NCBI GenBank assembly: GCA_025201705.1
Contig: MU616773.1
Location: 1 to 43,422, forward strand
DNA: 43,422 bases
DNA from: Dissophora ornata
Taxonomy: Eukaryota; Mortierellomycota; Mortierellomycetes; Mortierellales; Mortierellaceae
Direction of reading: 5' to 3'
Part shown: positions 19,935 through 31,468 of the stretch, one piece after another
How the letters are laid out: every line of letters starts with the position of its first letter
How positions within the stretch are numbered: position 1 is the stretch's first letter
The notes under the pieces: generated by a model
What the model was told of the DNA's origin: nothing
Databases searched by the model: none
The model's input: only the letters and a program-made list of their open reading frames with translations
Position numbers and translations under genes: made by a program

Positions 19935-21971
19935 ATGGAGTACGAATGCAGCGTGGAACACCGCCAAAAGCAACAGTCAGGTGCTACACTAGCAGTAGAG
20001 CCCACCGACAGTCGCCCCGTTGTCGTCGCACCTTTAACCTTGTCAAACCCTCCCCACGCACACCTGGATTCTCAGTCACCTCTGTCCACTGCTGACTCTG
20101 CTGTTACTGAGCAAGCAGAACAACGCAGCAACGACGACAGCAGTAGCAACCACAGCCAGCACCACGCCAACCACCATAACCACAACCATAACCACCACCA
20201 CGCCAACCACCACCACCACCATGCCAATAACGCTAACCGGAGGCATAATCATAATGCGGTTCATGTCAAGACCACAACAGCACGACAGCCATCTCACAAG
20301 CCAAAGCCCGTGCGACAGAGGAGGAGGCGCGCAAAATTCGTGTTTGGAGATCAAGATGCGGACGAGGATGAAGAGCAGCAGCAGCAGCAGCAGCAGCACC
20401 AGCATCAAGAAGAGCACGGGGAAGAGAGGGCTTTGCGCCATGAAGGACATCATGTCTATCACCACGAGAACATACGACATGTACATGATCCTTATCCACC
20501 TCAGCAACAATATTCTCACGGCCATATGAAGCACCCTCAACAAATGGGGGTCACCCACCCCCCACAACATAAACAACAGCAAGGGGAGCACGAGGAAGAG
20601 CACGAGAAGGAGGAGCAAGCTGAAGAGCACAACTCGAGCAGACAGGGCCATCGGGAGAACCATGATGGAGAGCAGGGTCAAGGACTGAAAAGCATTCCGA
20701 ATAACGGCGACTGTAGTCATCTACGACGAATCGGGCACGATGCTGCCGGGCATCGTAATGACAGCAGCACCCAGGAATCGAAAGCAGTGCCAAATCTGGC
20801 CATCATAGTCGCTGCAGTCGCAGTCGAAAAACAAGTGGAGGATGCAGGTTCTGCTTTGGCGATGCATGATCTGTCGATAGATGGCTCTAATTTACAAAAA
20901 ACAACTATTAAGACGGCTACCAGCGCCGTCAATGGTGGTGGTGATGTCGATAGTGTTGATAGACAACTCTATCCATCTCAGACCCAGCATCATGAAGGCA
21001 ACAACAGGCAAGAAAAGGTTTCAAAGGCACGGGTCGGCGACACGCATGACCGCCAGCAGCTGCAGAACCAATCCAACCATGGTCATGCAGCCATGTCTTC
21101 GACACCACCCAACAACATACCGGTGTCCTCGCCTGAATCTAATGAGCAGACCAACAAGCCATCATCGACTACATCCCCCTCAAAACGGCTCTCACGTCTA
21201 CTCCGCCCGACAGCTTCATCCGCTTCTCTGCCCTCGATCACGCGAACCATCTCCCATCCAGTCCTGACCATCGCCAGTCCGACTCTTGACAACAGGGACG
21301 ATGGCGACCACGATAACGATGACAACGACAGCTCCAAGCTGTCGGCGAAACAGCGTGATCCATCCGCTTTGATCTCACCCGTCGCAGAATTTGTCACCAG
21401 ATTCTTGAGCCCCTATGGTCTAGGAATGCATAATCGGTCTAGATCCCAATCCAATCTCAATACCTCCGTAATGTCTCCTGTGCAGGGCTATGGACAAAGA
21501 TACGATGCGCGCCGAGATCCTCCTGGCTCGTCTGCCAATTCTGTACATTCAAGTTCTTCTAGTCTTCACTGCTCGAATCAACAACAACAACTGCAGCAGC
21601 AACTGCAGCAACAACTACAACAACAACAACAACAGCAGCGGCAAGATCAATATCATTACCACCGTCCAAACAGTGCAAGTTGGTCATCTGCAATCTCACC
21701 GCCGTTACAACAAAATGGCGGCAAGGTGTATTTGATATCAAAGTTCCTGCCAGCGTCGCCATCTCAACCTCAATTCAGTTCCTCAGACCCAAAACCTGGC
21801 CCGTCGCTATCATCCTCCGTAGGCTCAGTCAGCAGCGTCTCCTCCATAGGCGCCAGCAACGTCGTGACAGTCCACCCTCCTTCACGTCGTCGATTGCCTG
21901 CCAGCCTACGAATGACCACGTCCATGGCCTGCGAGACTGGACTTCAAGGACAGCATGATCCTTGCTCATCC

Positions 21972-22004
<33 letters not shown>

Positions 22005-22460
22005 TCAAATACTACAGCTACTACAACAACTACAACAACGACTGTTACTACTACTACTCCACTCACAATGCCCACTCCAGCCTCTCCCAGCCGGTCATCG
22101 ACAATGTCCACCGCATCCTCCACCACCACCCCATCCTACAATGTTGCCTGCCCTTGGACGCAACCCTCGGAGGCGATGTCGAGGACACAACAAAAGCTAC
22201 TACTACAAAGAGCCAGTTCGCATGAAGATCTGAACGAGCAAGAGATGGTGCAACGGGACAAGATTGTACGAGAGATGGAAAGAATCCAGAGGGATTACCG
22301 ATGTATAAAGATGTTTGGGGATCCAATGCTGGACAGCCTGGCGCGGTGTCAGGCACGACGTGGTCTGGAGTTGTTGGAACAAGGGTATGAAGGAGGTGGT
22401 GAAAAGTCGATGGAGGATGTTCCTCACTCGACGTTGTTGCTTTCTGCATACACCTTGTAA
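19935..22460 (+). CDS. Q/H/S-rich regulatory protein, possible TORC1 subunit Tco89-like
   Basis: Single-exon gene of 841 aa. The ATG at 19935 lies in the context CGCCATGG. Upstream in-frame codons (to 19785) use only a GTG and a low-complexity leader, so they are left out. The N-terminal half is disordered: an Asn/His-rich block (about 72-107), a basic-acidic block RRRRAKFVFGDQDADEDEE (129-147) and a Gln/His/Glu-rich region. Poly-Gln (about residues 550-580), poly-Ala (near 680) and poly-Thr tracts follow. The only folded-looking part is C-terminal (about 749-820): SRTQQKLLLQRASS, then a Glu/Arg-rich helix and FGDPMLDSLARC. I recall a TQQKL-LQRASS block from fungal Tco89, a TORC1 subunit at the vacuole, so this is a candidate. 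The match is from memory and needs a profile search. Otherwise: unrecognised low-complexity protein. Confidence 0.75.
20138..20255 (+). repeat. Asn/His-codon low-complexity repeat inside the 19935 gene
   Basis: CAC/CAT/AAC triplets with a partly duplicated unit: CACCACGCCAACCACCA occurs at about 20160 and again at about 20197. Mixed His codons show it is not a pure triplet expansion. Confidence 0.6.
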
Positions 22461-22796
22461 TAATAAAACCTCCCCAATAATAAAAAAATTGGTAGCCTCA
22501 GCCCAAAGCATCGGCTACAATTAACTGACAGACAGAGAGCGAGAGACGGACAGAGAGAGAGCGACGCATGTTATGCGCGGAAAAACAATAGGAAAAAGAC
22601 GAAAGGATAGTACATGTGTATGAAAGTTTGTATATTTACTCGAGAACTGCTATTTTTTTTTTTCTTTGCATATCAAATATTGTCCGCTTTTTTTTTTTTC
22701 TTCACACAGCAAAAACCCCACTTATTACAATATCAGCTCCTGACGTCAAATAAAATATTTAACGTCTCTTCCCCGCCTTCTGTCTCTCTCAACTAT
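22461..22796. other. convergent 3' spacer
   Basis: 336 nt between the stop codons of the Q/H-rich gene (plus) and the SH3 gene (minus). It holds an AATAATAAA motif after the stop of the plus gene, T-rich tracts and a TGACGTCA palindrome at 22741-22748. No gene. Confidence 0.5.
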
Positions 22797-25225
22797 CTAC
22801 TTGGAACCTTCACCCTCCCACCAACGGTTGATAGAGCTGGCATCGCTCAGCATAGTGTCACGGACAGGTGGGGCAGTCTGTTGCTGGTACTGACCCCGTT
22901 GTTGTTGACTGCTAATATTGTTTCCTCCGGCCAGCGGAGAACCCTTCATGGGCGAGTTGATTCCTGGAAGAATGGCACTATCCCTGATCATGGATGAATG
23001 ACGTCTAGGCAGGTTCACAGGGCTAGAGGCTCTCGATGCCATCGATGCCCGTGATGGGCCTCTGGCAGACATGTCGTCCTCACGGTGACCCATGGGTGTC
23101 ATTGAATGCATATTCACATCCTCAAAGTCGTCATCCAACGCGTTCTCGTCCACAAACATCACACACACAACAGGGAATGCGCCCTCGTTCGAAGTGTTCA
23201 TGTTGACTCCCACAGCCCAACCGTCATCAAAGACCCGGTGAACGTTGACAAGATCGCCAGGTGACAAGTCGAGCTCATCTGCCATCGATGACTGGTACGG
23301 GTACAAAGCCTGGCAGTAAGACTGCTTTCCACCTCCTGTGCTACTGGCCTTGGACATCCTGGCAGCAGCGGCAGCGGCAGCAGCAGCAGCGGCGGCAGTC
23401 TCAGCAGCGGCGATCGAGGGCAACGCAGTCATGGGGATCGAAGGCGCCATGGTTGTAGCGAAACCCTCTTCCTGGATCTTGGGTGCCGAAATGTTGTATT
23501 TCATGGTGCTAGAGTTTGAAACATGGCGGGCCAGGTTCTTGCTGCCACCCTGTGCGGGTGTGGTCCTAGAGCGACGCATGCAGCAGATCACACCTGCAAA
23601 GATGAGTATCAGACCTACGGCACCTCCAGCAACGATGCCTCCCAGAGCTGCTGTCGACAGTCCAGTCTTGGACGATCCATCATCCGAGCTGCTGGAGGAT
23701 GTGGTTGAAGGTGGGACAATGGATGCGGTGGTGGTAGCAGTGGCAGCAGCCGAGGTGGTGGTGGTGGTGCAAACAGCGCCGACGGATGAAGCACAGCAGG
23801 TGTCGGTAGGGTTGGCGACACAGAAGGTGCACATGTCAGCCTGGCTGCCGAATCCTGGATACGAAGCAGTCGTTTCATCGTGTGTTGATGGGTGGTGGTG
23901 GTGGTGGTAGTGATGTTGGCGACATGACGACGCGTGTTTCGATATAGGGGAAAAGAGGGTCGAGACAAGACAGATAGTTGGTACGTCGTAAACACGCGAG
24001 AAGAAATGAGAGCGAGAAGAGAGAAGAGAGTAGACAGATTGGTCAGTTTTCTTGTTTGTTGTTTGTTGTTTGTTGTTTTTGTTGTTTTAAACCAGGCAGG
24101 GGTAGAGTTGGCCGTGGTTTTGTTGAACTGTGAACTGTGAACTGAGGGCGTTTTTTGGATGCGAAACGGGCAAAAATAACCCAGCGATGGGGCACAGGGT
24201 ACAGGAAAATCAATTAAACTAAAATTGCTCTCAAATATCACTGGCGAAGGTGCGCAAACTCTAATCTCCGCACACAAGAAAAAAATAAAAAAAATGATGG
24301 TTCGAAACCACCACGACCCACTACAATAGTACAACACTTGCGGATGGAGAAAAAATCACACGAGGGCCCGTTTTATGTTCATCAACCATCGCAAAAAGGA
24401 CAAAAGGACAAAGGCCAAAAGGGGATGTTGTTGGAGTGGGATCAATGATGATGAGCGGAAATAATAAAATGAAGGACCATGATGGTTCATCTCCTGTGCG
24501 TCGTACAAGACAAAGGGAACTAGCCTCCGTAGCAATCCCCCCCCCCACTCATGTAGTGCTCACTTTGTCCTCCCTTGGCCTTGAATAACAACACACGACC
24601 AAAAAGAAGAACGGGCGATTGATTGAAGAGACTAAACAACAGAAGGGGGTGACTTACCACAGGTAGTCTCCTCGTTCGTTACTGCGCTGATACAGCCGGT
24701 AGCAGAGCTTTGCAGACCATACCACGTTCCCTGGCCATTACAGGTGCTGTTCAAGGTAGCGAGGCTGGAGAGCGCTGTCTTGTCAGTAGCACAGTCCTTG
24801 GTGATGACGGTCGAGAGTGCGTTGGCAAAGAGCGTGCAGGATGTAGCGCACATGTCGGGGGCATTGGGTGTGCACTTTGCAGAGGTCGCATCCTGAGCCA
24901 CCATCAGGCACAGGACCGTGTTCTGGTAGCGGACTCTCTGAGCGCCAGTGTATCCAGTGCAGGTGGAGGGGGAGGACATGAAGGCGGTGGATTGCATGAC
25001 AGAGGCGTCAAAGCTGGCCAGGTCGGTAAAGGCGGTCATGTTGATGCCCAAGCCCAGGTTGTTCATGCTGGCAACGACGCTGGTGTCAACCGAGAATTTT
25101 GCATAGCTCGGGCAGACGGAGGAGCCGGCCAAGGAGACACAGGCAGCCTGTGCACCTGCAGCAAGGAGTGTCAGGGGGACCAGTGTCCGTGCGAGCCAGT
25201 GGCTGCGCTGTGAGGATGGGGTCAT
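22797..25225 (-). CDS. membrane-anchored SH3-domain protein with a secreted Cys-rich ectodomain
   Basis: Exons (minus): 25225-24658 and 23854-22797, giving 541 aa. The junction is phase 1, and Cys-Gly-Phe-Gly-Ser continues one Cys-rich domain across it. The intron is 803 nt, long for this window. A signal peptide (LARTLVPLTLLAAGAQA) leads into a Cys-rich ectodomain (about 28-220; CVSLAGSSVCPSY, PDMCATSC, DMCTFC, DTCC) of a type seen in many Mortierella-like fungal proteins. Then come a Thr/Ser stalk, a TM helix (about 259-282, GGIVAGGAVGLILIFAGVI), a basic flank (RRSR), a 12-Ala run (about 343-354) and an SH3 domain (about 368-423: ALYPYQ, DELDLSPGDLV, DDGWAVG, GAFPVVCV). The tail has RRHSS and Gln-rich segments. 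Presumably it senses the cell surface and recruits proline-rich partners inside. The frame is open upstream to 25744, but that part is pyrimidine-rich leader, so the ATG before the signal peptide is chosen. Confidence 0.88.
23855..24657 (-). other. 803-nt intron of the SH3 receptor gene
   Basis: It runs from donor GTAAGT (24657) to acceptor ATCCAG (23855). No frame inside continues the protein, and the flanking exons join perfectly without it. It contains runs of A and TTTGTTG repeats (24052-24085). Confidence 0.6.
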
Positions 25226-25277
25226 TTGCGAGGGGCCTGGTGGAGGAGGTGCTGGTGATGGTGGTTGGGCGTAGCAG

Positions 25278-25350
25278 AGAGAGGGAGAGGGAGAGAGAGA
25301 GAGAGAGGAGGAGGAGGAGGAGGAGGAGGAGGAGGAGAAGGAGGAGGAGG
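25278..25350. repeat. polypurine GA/GGA tract in the leader of the SH3 gene
   Basis: About 70 nt of almost uninterrupted purine (plus strand), which reads as a CT/CTC leader on the transcribed strand, just upstream of the ATG at 25225. Confidence 0.8.
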
Positions 25351-26221
25351 GGAGCGAGCTAGAGACGGGTATCGATGAGTGTGTACAAGGAGCGGAGCAA
25401 ACAGCTCGAGTCGGGGAGGGGAACAGAAAGAAGAGGCGGTTGATGCAGAGATGTAGGATGTCGTGAATGGGAAAGCTGGATGGAGATGAGTGACAATACA
25501 GTCGTGTCAGGGGAGGGAGTGTTTGAAAGAGAGAGAGAGAGAGAGGAGAGCAGAGGTACTTTTGGTGCCGTGCGTCTAGGCGGGGAGGGGTGTGGAGCGC
25601 GCGAGGGAGAGAGGGAGAGGAAGAGAAAAGAAAGAGGGATTGGGCAGGCGAAGGGATGGTGAGGATGAGGTGATGAGGATGATGAGATGAGATGAGAGAT
25701 GTGCTGGTTGATGGCGCGTAGTACCGCCGTACTGCCAGCTGCAATTGGTCTAGGCTGGAATGGGAAATGGCGTATTGGCTGTATTACTTTAGCAGCCAAA
25801 AAAGGGCTTTGTCACGAAAACAACATGCGACGATGATGACAATGATGATAGACTAGTAGAGTAGTAGTAGTAACTTTTGGTAATAATAATAACGACCGTA
25901 ATACACCGTATTAATAACAACAAGAAACAAGAAACAAGAACACCAACACCACCCCGGCTGGCTGGTCGGCTGGCTGGCTGGCGGGATGCATGCGTTTGCT
26001 GCTTCATGTGCAGACACGCACTGTACGACGTTTATTACAACAATTATTACAATTTAATAATTTGTGCCCCCTCCGTGCCTTCTGGTCGTTCCCGCCTCTC
26101 ACGCTTGGCCACTGTTGCTAATCTGCCGGTCCATGCCAGTCTGGTTTCTGTCATTTCTGTCTCTCTCTCTCTCCCCTTGACCCGACTATCGTCATCTTGT
26201 CAGCAATCAAGGGTCCTCCTG

Positions 26222-26290
26222 TACACACACACACATACGCACACACACATACATACACATAAGCACACACACATACATACTCACACCTCT
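26222..26290. repeat. imperfect (CA)n microsatellite
   Basis: ACACACAT/ACGCACAC variants repeat over about 70 nt in an intergenic region. Confidence 0.85.
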
Positions 26291-26965
26291 CCGCTCTGTC
26301 TGTCAGCGTAGCACCTGCATCCATCTGCAGACATCTGCCACGTTGGTAGCCCGGCATGGCCTGGGGCGAAGTCTCTGCATCACTCTCATCACACTGCTGT
26401 CCAAAAAGCTGTATCCGCAGACATGCTCTTTGCTCACTGCTCTCGTGCTCTGTCTCTTTCCCTCCGTCTGTCTCTCTCTCTCTCTCTCTATCTCTGTCGC
26501 TCTGTCTGTCTCGTCATGCCCGTGTTGGGCACGTCTCTGTCTAAACCATATCAAGCAAGCATGGCCAAAACCCAATAAACGCTCTCTCAACCTTTTTTTT
26601 TTCTTGTTCGTCCTAAACACAACTAGAGAGGGAGAGAGACCATCAAGGTGATCAAACAATGTAATTTTGCGTGATGCTCTCAACCTTGGGCGTTCTTGCC
26701 AAAATAAAATAAAAGGTGAGATTATCAAATCACTCGAGCTCTCGTCTGGACATGTCCGCTCCATTGGGTGAATGTCGCCAAAAGAGAAAAAAAAAGCCAT
26801 GGCCTGTGAAAAAAAATTACTGGGATCGGTATTTTCAGCACTAAAAAAAAAAACACATCTTATTTTTATTTTGCGACATCAATGTACATGCGGACGAAAG
26901 GAGATCTAGTACGTGTTTGTATTCTTAATTCTTCCTTCTCTCTCTCTCCCTCTCTCTCCCCGTTT

Positions 26966-28268
26966 TTAGTTGTTGAAGACCTCAATGCCCCACATGGTAA
27001 GAGGCTCGCAGTAGCGGTGAGAAGCCTTGCCCTCGGTCAGACCCTTCAACACCTTCAGGTCCTCCTCGTCAAGCACAGTGTCCTTGAAGTTGGACACAAT
27101 GCGGGACTCGGTCACGGACTTGGGGATGACGCTGGTGCCACGCTGGACACCCCAGGCAATGAGGACACTGGCGTTGGAGCTGTTGTGCTTCTCAGCGATC
27201 TTGGTGACCTATGATAGATACCATGCATTTTAACAACGAAAATGTGTGAGAAACCTCGTGAAACACACACACACACACAAAAGAAACGCCACCAATTATT
27301 ATAAAATTAGTAATCTGTGATATAAACAGGGGTACATACCTCATCGCGCTTGATCAAAAGAGAATCGCTCGATCCGAGGGGACAGTACGCAGTCAGGTGA
27401 ATACCCTTCGAGTTGCAGTACTCCAAGAGCTCCCACTGGGGGTTCTCGGGATGGAGTTCGACCTGGTTGGCGGCAGGGACGATCTTGGCAACCTCCAAGA
27501 GCTTCTCGAGGCTCTTGACAGTGAAGTTCGAGACACCGATGGCCTTGGTCTTGCCGGTGGCAATGAGATCCTCCATAGCCTTGTAGGTCTCGATAACCTC
27601 AACGTCCTCGAGGAGAACCTTGCCCTCCTCATCCTTGACCAAAGGTACGGGACCGGACTTGAAGGCGATAGGCCAGTGCTAGAAACAAAATATGTACGAA
27701 TTTAGGGATCCAGTGTCAGCGTCATCTGTGAGAGATCAACGACTCGATTGAAAACCACAACTTTTTTTCCCCCTTCCCTCTCATCATACCATCAAATACA
27801 AGTCGATATAGTCCAGACCGAGGTTCTTGAGCGAGACCTCGAGAGCAGGGAGGACATCCTCGGGACGGTGAGAGTTGTTCCAGAGCTTGGTGGTAATGAA
27901 GAGCTCTTCACGAGGAACGTTGGACTCCTTGAGGGCCTCTCCGACCTCCTTCTCGTTGCCGTAGATCCAGGCAGTGTCGATGTGACGGTATCCGGCCTTG
28001 AGAGCAACCTTGACAGCATCCTTGATGGCATTCTCCCTGCCCTGCCATGTTCCCAGGCTAATACGCCCAACGACAAATAAAGAAATTAGAAAACTAAAAA
28101 AGGGTGACAGGTCCGCGCTCTCGGAGACTATTTTGCCGAATGAAAAACAGATCGACCAATTGATCGCAAGGGGGGAGAGCGAGAGAGCGAGAGAGGAGAG
28201 GGAGACACTTACCCAACAAGGGGGATGGAGGCGCCGGTGTTGAGGGTAGCGTTTCTTCCGAGAGACAT
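26966..28268 (-). CDS. NADP(H)-dependent aldo-keto reductase
   Basis: Exons (minus): 28268-28213, 28057-27790, 27678-27340 and 27208-26966, with introns of 155, 111 and 131 nt, giving 301 aa. It reduces aldehydes, ketones or sugars in the cytosol using NADPH, as in AKR families 1-5. The catalytic tetrad is complete: Asp46 and Tyr51 in DTAWIYGN, Lys76 in FITTKLWN, and His109 in LYLMHWP, which is rebuilt across the exon 2/3 boundary. Other signatures are AIGVSNF, NQVELHP, CPLGSS and the cofactor-binding IPKSV. Length is typical. The substrate is uncertain; similarity in style is to yeast Gcy1/Ypr1-type reductases. A TATA box lies at 28361-28370. There is no operon, and the neighbours on the same strand are unrelated. 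Confidence 0.93.
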
Positions 28269-28360
28269 GTTTTTTTTTTTTTTTGGTGATGGAGACAGAA
28301 AAAGTGAATGAGGAATAAGGAAATGGGAAGAAGAGAATGGAACAGAATGCGGCTTGGGGG

Positions 28361-28370
28361 GTTTTATAGT
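28361..28370 (-). promoter_or_regulatory. TATA box of the aldo-keto reductase
   Basis: On the minus strand the sequence reads ACTATAAAAC, about 95 nt upstream of the ATG at 28268, followed by a C-rich leader. This is the clearest TATA placement in the window and fits a strongly expressed or inducible gene. Confidence 0.6.
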
Positions 28371-28954
28371 TTGACCGGATGGGAAAACCGCAGGCGGATG
28401 ACAAATTAAGGACTCGGTCGTTTCTACGAAAAACAGCCTAGTGTGGAAACTATAACAACTGCACGGGGATAGCGCGCTATCTGTTGTTACAGGGGGTGAG
28501 TGCGCTATCTATTGTTTGTTTACCATTCCACTCCCACTACACCATACCATTGGCCCCCTGCCTCCGCACCTCCCCCCTGGCACTATCTGTGGGAGGGCGT
28601 ACATGTACATGTAGATGCAACCGCTCCGGATCGGTCGGGGCTAAACACTACGCCGACTGTCAACCAACACCGCGATTTTCAAAGACGCGATCATGGTGTA
28701 CGTGTACAATGTCTAGCGCGCCTTTGGAGCACTCTGTGCAACCACACATCCGAATGTACCTCCATCATAATCATCATAATCATCATAAACATCGTCATCC
28801 TCCCCCTCCCCCCCAAAAAAAACCTCACATGCAACACCATTCAGGTCTGTAATTGAATGTCTCCTTGTTACGATCTGTCCTTCAGCTTTCTCGCGCAAAA
28901 GTTCATGTACAATCAAAACTACGAGACGATAATAACAAACAATGCCCCAATCGC
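28371..28954. other. spacer between the aldo-keto reductase and the 370-aa gene
   Basis: About 580 nt. It includes ATCATAATCATCATAA repeats near 28764-28790 and a C-rich/A-rich tract near 28800-28822. No gene is seen. Confidence 0.45.
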
Positions 28955-30256
28955 TCATCCTCTGTACGCTGTAAACGACTCCCTCCGAGGATAGTCCGGC
29001 GATTGAACGAATCCTGATGCGGTGCTTGCCCATTCACCCGGGCTCGTGTTGCCATACAAAGGTCTTTGCTGCAATCCAGTATAAGGCACCTGATTCGGTA
29101 TCTGAACGCTAATTCCTCCTCCTCCTCCACCTGCTCCTCCTCCTGTCCCCCCTCCTACTGCGGTAGGGCCTCCTTGGTATGACGCGCTTCGCATGGCCTG
29201 AATCTGTGCTTGCTGGATCTGTTGCTGCTGCATCTGCTGTTGCATCTGATTTGGCCAAATACTTCTTCGGAACGGGTCCTGCGAATGACCCAATGTATAC
29301 ATCCACTCTCTTCGGACCTCTGCTTGTATCCGTTCCTAGTGAGATGGTGGAGAGAGGAAGGGCACAAAAAAAAAGGAATCAAAACCAGTGCTGATAATAA
29401 TCATTGTCCATTAAATTGTAGTTCTTCCGGTACCGACGCGACACAAAGAAAAAGGCGATCGACGAGGGCGAGGGGGAGGGGAGGAAGGACAGTCCAACGT
29501 GTGCTCTGTACTCCCTCTTTTTACCTTCTCGCGTTCCTCCAACGCCCTAAATCCTCCCAGATCCATAGTCATAATCACGTCCGACATTTCTCTCTCATCT
29601 TCCTCGTCGTCGCCTTCTTCACTTGTATCCATCACGCTCTTCATATCCCGTCTCCGCATGATTTCCTCCTGCCGACCCTGATGCATTAACCGGTGGATCT
29701 CTCGCTGATGACCTTCACTTCGCCAGATCTCTGGGTTGATCTTCATGATTGGCATATGTAGCGCATGTTTAGGCGGAACCGTCGTCCATGGGGACCCTGA
29801 TGCTACAGAGTGTCGCCGACGTCTTGTCTGGCCATCAATCGTGGCAATTGAGGGACCATGATTCGTTGTTGTCAATGTCGTCTCTAGAACTCTCCCCACT
29901 GCAAACCCTTTTGCTGTATCGTAATTGGTCGTTGTTGTTATAAAGCCATCCTGAGCGCGGTTGTTGCCGCCGAAACTGAAGATGGTTGGGGGGTTCGGAG
30001 AGGAGGATGATAGGTTCTGACCACTGACTATCCCTCTTGCCTGGCCTGGAAGAGCTGGGAAGACACTTGTGGGGTAATAGTAGCAATGGGTGTATTCTTT
30101 CCCTCCTAATGAGATGTCGTCCTGGCTACGTTCTTTTGTTGGTGACGATTGTTGCTGTTGTCGTTGGCGGTTCTTCAGACTGCCACCAGCAAAAGATGCC
30201 CTGCGTGGTAGGATCAATGGGGCCGGTTTTGGCGGTGGGAATATGGATTGGTCCAT
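28955..30256 (-). CDS. unrecognised Q/R-rich protein (370 aa)
   Basis: Exons (minus): 30256-29525 and 29335-28955, joined by a 189-nt intron (GTAAAA...CACTAG, phase 0). I do not recognise the family. The N-terminus is proline/basic (FPPPKPAPLILPRR). Residues about 145-190 contain a basic RRRRHS site resembling a PKA target. A charged helical block then runs across the intron (about 175-265): INPEIWRSEGHQREIHRLMH, RRRDMKS, an acidic EEGDDEEDERE patch and ALEEREKERIQAEVRREW. A Gln-rich coiled-coil-like stretch and a glycine-rich run follow. There is no signal peptide or TM segment. Uninterrupted helical character over the splice junction supports the model. Likely a cytoplasmic or nuclear scaffold or regulator (inference). 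Confidence 0.78.
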
Positions 30257-31468
30257 AATATCTTATTAAATATCTTTTTTTTTCGTGTGCGTTTTGTGAA
30301 GCTGGGTGTGGGTGTGGGTGTGTGTGTGGGATGGTGACGGATGAATGGGTTGAAAATAGTGGGACCTCTCTCAGCCCTTTGTTATCACCTTTTTAACGGT
30401 TTCGCCCCTTCGACTACAAAAAAGGCGAAACATTTTTTTTTCTTTCTTTGGCCCCAAAGCCCAACACGAGACAACGCTTTTCCCAAAGCTGTCTTCCGAA
30501 AGAGATTTCATATCACCTGTCTCTTCTTTGCATTGTTGTTTTCTGCAAACTCTTGGAGTGCCCTCCCGGCCCACAGAGACAGGGCCTGGCCCGACAGCGT
30601 CATCGTTACCTAAAACAAGCATTCAATTAAGTCGCGCAGTAATTGATGCAAAGCTGCGATCGCATGAGCTGTGCCGTCTTAATAACTCCTCCCTCCCTCA
30701 ACCGTATTTATCACGTTCGCAGCAGGCAGGCAAGGCTCTTGTGTCACTGAACTAGAGAACTAGAGCAACTCGCCGGAAAAAGCAAAGCACCAAGAAAAAG
30801 AAGGTAGTCCCTCAGATCAACTCTGAGAACGTTCCCTTAATTCCCTGGCACACCCCGGGGTTTGTTCCGCGAGACTAAATCCCTTTCTCACCACCAAAAG
30901 TCAGTTCCATGCAAAGACGTGATCCCCTCCCATGCAACCTCCATAATCCATTGATTTGCACCACCATCGAGAAACCGCCTTCAAGATGACGCACGATGAA
31001 CCCTCCCTCACGAAAAAAAAACGATCCCAAAACCGTGAGAAAGTCATTTACCTTCTGTCCATTTACTGTCCTTCTGTTTCTCTCTGTCTGCTTTACTCCA
31101 TTAAATCAGTCGGTGAATACAATTGCGCTTGCTCAACACTTGCGAGAATGTTCTTTTTTTTCTTGCAGGTTAAAACTGTGAAGGATAAACTCACTCCACA
31201 AAAAAGCCCTCCAGGAAAAGATTCTTTTTCTTGCCTTCATTGCTAAATACTACCCTTCCTTCCCCTTTGCTCTATTCATTCTCGACAGCGAAATGGTTTT
31301 CTTTTAAAAAAAACAACCTAGTAAAAAAACACCAACATGTGTCTTTTACCGGGCAAATGTTCATTATATACACATTAACGGTTTTACGAATTTCTCCTTT
31401 TGAAAATGAACTGGCTTTCAAAAAAAAAAAAAAGGGCAAAGACAAAAAAAAAAAACTCAAAATGACGA
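30257..31468. other. 1.2-kb spacer, no supported gene
   Basis: It contains the promoter of the 370-aa gene (GT-rich repeat at 30303-30330) and the 3' flank of the 374-aa gene, with A/T homopolymers. Open frames here are short and lack domain-like composition. Confidence 0.45.

Larger units (their letters stand above)
25226..26965. other. 1.7-kb repeat-rich spacer, no supported gene
   Basis: It holds the leader and promoter of the SH3 gene and the 3' flank of the aldo-keto reductase. Simple repeats dominate: polypurine GA/GGA at 25278-25350, GATGA repeats near 25675-25695, GGCT repeats at 25956-25982, CA repeats at 26222-26290 and TC runs near 26470-26490. No coding sequence is supported. Confidence 0.5.

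Noticed and set aside
20076..20720. Long minus-strand frame with hydrophobic residues opposite the Q/H-rich gene
   Set aside because: Val/Leu runs are the antisense of His/Gln codon repeats, so it is a shadow.
22741..22748. TGACGTCA palindrome (CRE/ATF-like)
   Set aside because: It lies in a convergent 3' spacer with no promoter, so a regulatory role is unlikely.
24295..24325. GGTTCGAAACC resembling a tRNA B box
   Set aside because: The T-stem is only partly paired and no box A or acceptor stem lies upstream. It sits inside the SH3-gene intron.
25226..25744. 173-residue upstream extension of the SH3 receptor frame
   Set aside because: Ser/Pro/Leu low-complexity sequence from a CT-rich leader. 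The signal peptide only makes sense from the ATG at 25225.
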